In this document: one piece after another, positions 61,830 through 64,000 of the stretch
How positions within the stretch are numbered: the first letter of the stretch is position 1
Layout of the letters: each line of letters starts with the position of its first letter
Assembly (NCBI GenBank): GCA_947164605.1
Contig: CAMUXE010000012.1
Span: 1-64,000, forward strand
Origin: an uncultured Lachnospiraceae bacterium
GTDB lineage: Bacteria > Bacillota > Clostridia > Lachnospirales > Lachnospiraceae
Length of the DNA stretch: 64,000 nucleotides
Direction: 5' to 3'
Made by a program: the position numbers and the translations under genes
Notes under the pieces: generated by a model
Databases searched by the model: none
Told to the model about the DNA's origin: nothing
What the model saw: only the letters and a program-made list of their open reading frames with translations

Positions 61830-62063
61830 TTATGAAAGGTAAGGCTTAAGTACTGAAAGAATTGTCTCAGCTTCAGCTGCATCAGCATGGATGTTAAGGT
61901 CTATTGGCTTGCTCAAGTCGAGTGAGAAAATACCCATGATTGACTTTGCATCTATTACATATCTTCCAGAAACTAAATCAAAGTCAACATCAAACTTTGT
62001 AATTTCATTAACAAATGCTTTTACCTTATCGATAGAATTAAGCGAGATTTTTACAGTTTTCAT
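61830..62063 (-). CDS. HPr-like protein without the phosphorylatable His
   Basis: Protein of 77 residues with the HPr fold pattern: KTVKISLNSIDKVKAFVNEI, then YVIDAKSIMGIFSLDLSKPI and a final helix AEAETILSVLKPYL. The Ser46 segment K-S-I-M-G is retained, but the active-site G-L-H-A-R-P is replaced by N-S-I-D-K-V, so it cannot carry phosphate from enzyme I. It resembles Crh of Bacillus in that respect (Crh keeps Ser46 and has Gln15). It may be a substrate of HPr kinase and a CcpA co-regulator. GGAGGT precedes the ATG; the gene has its own promoter and terminator. Confidence 0.85.
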   Translation of the reverse strand: MKTVKISLNSIDKVKAFVNEITKFDVDFDLVSGRYVIDAKSIMGIFSLDLSKPIDLNIHADAAEAETILSVLKPYLS

Positions 62064-62102
62064 ATCTTACCTCCACAAATACAATATTAGTTCTTTAATT
62101 TA

Positions 62103-62131
62103 ATAATAGAGATTTGAAGATTTAAAGTCAA
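62103..62131 (-). promoter_or_regulatory. Promoter of the HPr-like gene
   Basis: On the minus strand TTGACT (62131-62126), 17 nt, TATTAT (62108-62103), 40 nt before the start codon. Confidence 0.7.
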
Positions 62132-62151
62132 TACAAAAATGAGGTCAAATA

Positions 62152-63552
62152 TTGAAAAAAGTTGCAATTCACACCCTGGGGTGTAAAGTTAATTCCTACG
62201 AGTCAGAATCTATGGAACAGCTGCTCAGAGCATCTGGCTATGACATAGTTCCCTTTTCGGAGGAAGAAAAAGCAGATATATATATAATCAACACATGTTC
62301 AGTAACCAACATAGCCGACAGAAAGTCTAGGCAAATGCTCCACAAGGCCAAGAATATGAACCCAGATTCTATTGTTATCGCCTGCGGATGCTATGTTCAA
62401 GTCAATGAAGAGATTGTAAATACCGATGATGCTGTCGATATAGTTGTTGGCAATAATTCCAAGATTAACATTGTTGAGGTTATTGAGGGCTATTTAAAAG
62501 ACCACTCTAAAAATGCTGAGGTTATAGACTTGAGTAATAATCAGGATTACGAGCCACTGACAATTAAGCAGGAAAACCTCCACACCAGAGCCTTTATCAA
62601 GATTCAGGATGGTTGTAACCAGTTCTGCACCTATTGCATAATTCCCTATACAAGAGGAAGAATCAGATCTAGAAAGCTTGTCGAGATTATCGATGAGGTC
62701 AAGGGAATCGCTCAAACAGGTGTCAAGGAAGTGGTCCTCACTGGAATCCACCTTTGCTCATGGGGCAAGGATACAGGAGAGGGAGATCTTATAGGTGTAG
62801 TCGAGGCCTTGGCCAAAATTGATGGCATAGAGAGAATCCGCCTGGGCTCCCTGGAACCAAGAATTATTACAGAGGAAAATGTGGCCAGAATGAGAGCTAT
62901 AGACAAGCTTTGTCCACATTTCCATCTCTCGCTTCAAAGTGGATGTGATGAGGTCTTAAAGCGCATGAACAGGCACTACACAACAGAGGCCTTTATGGAT
63001 GGGGTGAGAATTCTTAGAAAGTATTACGACGATGTAGCTCTCACAACTGACATTATTGTTGGTTTCCCAGCCGAGACTGACGAGGAGTTTGAACAGACAA
63101 GACTTTTCTTGAGTCAGGTCAATTTTTATGAGATGCATGTTTTCAAGTACTCTCGCCGAGCAGGAACCATAGCTGATGGCATGAAGGATCAGATTATTGA
63201 GAAGGTAAAGACTGCTAGAAGTGCAGTCTTGCTGGAAATGACTAAGGAGCAGTCAGGCCAATTTAGAGAAAATCATATTGGCAAGTCCATGCCAGTTCTC
63301 TTTGAGGAAATTGTTGACTACAAGGGCCAGCAATACTACAGCGGACACACAGTAAACTATCTCAAGGTCTACAAGAAGGTGGACGAGAAGATGGGTGATC
63401 AGCTTGGTAATCAGACTTGTGAGAAGCCTAGTGAGCATACTGGTAATCAGCCTGGTAAGCAGGTTTGTGAGCAGGTCACAGAAGAAAATCTTATCAACCA
63501 GATAGTGGATGTCACAATCCGCGAGGTTGAAGGGGATATATGTTTTAGTTAA
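62152..63552 (+). CDS. mtaB: tRNA t6A37 methylthiotransferase MtaB
   Basis: Protein of 466 residues with a TTG start, GAGG about eight nt before it. N-terminal MTTase domain: VAIHTLGCKVNSYESESM, INTCSVTN and ACGCYVQ with three cluster cysteines. Radical SAM core: IKIQDGCNQFCTYCIIPYTRGR, of which C-x3-C-x2-C is the signature. GIHLCSWG and a C-terminal TRAM domain follow. A low-complexity Gly/Gln/Lys insertion (about residues 410-440, repeated G-D-Q-L-G-N-Q and similar) is inserted in the TRAM domain. It converts t6A37 to ms2t6A37 in tRNA-Lys and others. Confidence 0.93.
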   Translation: MKKVAIHTLGCKVNSYESESMEQLLRASGYDIVPFSEEEKADIYIINTCSVTNIADRKSRQMLHKAKNMNPDSIVIACGCYVQVNEEIVNTDDAVDIVVGNNSKINIVEVIEGYLKDHSKNAEVIDLSNNQDYEPLTIKQENLHTRAFIKIQDGCNQFCTYCIIPYTRGRIRSRKLVEIIDEVKGIAQTGVKEVVLTGIHLCSWGKDTGEGDLIGVVEALAKIDGIERIRLGSLEPRIITEENVARMRAIDKLCPHFHLSLQSGCDEVLKRMNRHYTTEAFMDGVRILRKYYDDVALTTDIIVGFPAETDEEFEQTRLFLSQVNFYEMHVFKYSRRAGTIADGMKDQIIEKVKTARSAVLLEMTKEQSGQFRENHIGKSMPVLFEEIVDYKGQQYYSGHTVNYLKVYKKVDEKMGDQLGNQTCEKPSEHTGNQPGKQVCEQVTEENLINQIVDVTIREVEGDICFS

Positions 63553-63557
63553 AAGCA

Positions 63558-63598
63558 AGGGCATAAGTAGAAGAGAGTCTTCTACTTATGCCCATTTT
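63558..63598 (+). terminator. Terminator after mtaB
   Basis: GGGCATAAGTAGAAGA / TCTTCTACTTATGCCC forms a 16-bp stem with a minimal loop, followed by ATTTTG. Confidence 0.85.
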
Positions 63599-63610
63599 GC
63601 TGGGGGCTAG

Positions 63611-64000
63611 TAGGTAGAGGGGGCGAAAAAGCCGAAAAAGGTAAAAATATCTCCTTTTTAGCCCGACTTTAGCCATTTCGAGAAGCTTTTAGCAGGTAGA
63701 GGGGGCGAAAAAGTCCAAAAAGGTAAAAATATCTCCCTTTTGAGAAGCTTTAAGTAGGTAGAGGGGGCGAAAAAGTCTAAAATAGTAAAAATATCTCCCC
63801 TTTAAGAAGCTTTTAGTAGGTAGAGGGGGCGAAAAAGTCTAAAATAGTAAAAATATCTCCCCTCCAAGAAGCTAAAAGCAAGAAATGGGGGGCGGAAAAG
63901 TCGAAAATAGTTAAAAAATCTCCCCACCAAGAAGCTAAAAGCAAGAAAGTGGGGGCGAAAAAGTCTAAAATGGTAAAAATATCTCACTCTAAGAAACTAT
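63611..64000. repeat. 62-63-bp tandem repeat array, running off the window
   Basis: Six copies of a unit that starts near GGTAGAGGGGGCGAAAAAG: 63613, 63695, 63757, 63819, about 63881 and about 63944. Spacing is 82 (with an insertion), 62, 62, 62, 63. Each has G-rich, then AAAAATATCTCCC, then AAGAAGCT segments. Copies five and six have a diverged first half. No gene is supported within this 448-nt stretch; a minus-strand open frame with a 21-residue repeat is a by-product of the period. Direct repeats have no unique spacers, so it is not CRISPR. Confidence 0.9.

Noticed and set aside
63802..63987. Minus-strand repeat protein (21-residue repeat, Phe/Arg-rich)
   Set aside because: It follows only from a tandem repeat with a period near 63; there is no ribosome site and the frame is lost in other copies.
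63611..64000. CRISPR array
   Set aside because: The units are continuous and similar over their full length, without unique spacers, and no cas genes are present.
1..64000. tRNA or rRNA genes
   Set aside because: No tRNA cloverleaf or rRNA sequence was recognised by reading; a covariance search would be needed to exclude a divergent one.

Overview
The window looks like a chromosomal segment of a low-to-medium GC, strictly anaerobic Clostridia, most probably a Lachnospiraceae member (Butyrivibrio / Lachnospira / Roseburia type). This rests on pyruvate:ferredoxin oxidoreductase, an FprA flavodiiron protein, Gram-positive cell-division gene order, an ireB-ruvX-DUF1292 operon, RNase J, ScpAB, MtaB, the serC-serA-DUF1015 cluster and a Firmicutes-type 6S RNA. 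It is a family-level inference from gene content; no rRNA is present.

Layout. (1) 1-6.6 kb is an integrated accessory region: a frameshifted tail that may be a tyrosine recombinase, a three-gene ABC-three-component (ABC-3C) presumed defence operon with its own terminator, then a Rha-type phage regulator behind a structured-looking leader, a sigma-like phage regulator, an excisionase-like protein and an intact tyrosine integrase, ending just upstream of ychF. (2) 6.6-16.7 kb is ychF and a reduced dcw cluster (mraZ, rsmH, ftsL-like, ftsI-type PBP, murD, ftsW, ftsQ/divIB, ftsZ) with no mraY or murG, followed by a membrane-anchored amidase-like protein whose zinc His and catalytic Glu are replaced. 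(3) 17.8-26.5 kb holds lepA, hemW, fprA, a large PFOR gene and rsuA, the last apparently transcribed without a leader. (4) 26.6-33 kb holds a broken GGDEF gene, a conserved hypothetical, mntP, a lid-less Hsp70-like protein, aroC and tgt. (5) 33-42 kb holds yajC followed by leuB-ilvD-ilvB, then serC-serA and a DUF1015 gene. (6) 41.9-46.2 kb holds an esterase-like hydrolase, a branching-enzyme-like protein with a destroyed active site and a coiled-coil tail, and an MscS channel, closed by one strong terminator. (7) 46.3-47.8 kb is a VTC polyphosphate polymerase/DUF4956 pair behind a poly-C leader. (8) 48-53.5 kb is ireB-ruvX-DUF1292, rnj, ylbF, a truncated MltG-like protein, a TrmR-type methyltransferase, a sigma-factor-like protein lacking promoter-recognition regions, and directly after it a 6S RNA gene. 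(9) 53.5-64 kb holds yihY (minus strand), scpA-scpB, an M18 aminopeptidase, prmA-rsmE, cysteine desulfurase and thiI, an HPr-like gene without the phosphorylatable His (minus strand), mtaB and a run of 62-bp tandem repeats leaving the window.

The most interesting items are the ABC-3C operon, the three apparent pseudoenzymes (branching enzyme, amidase, HPr), the sigma-like protein beside 6S RNA, the repeat-bearing serC leader and the right-end repeat array with base-pairing that appears to covary between copies.
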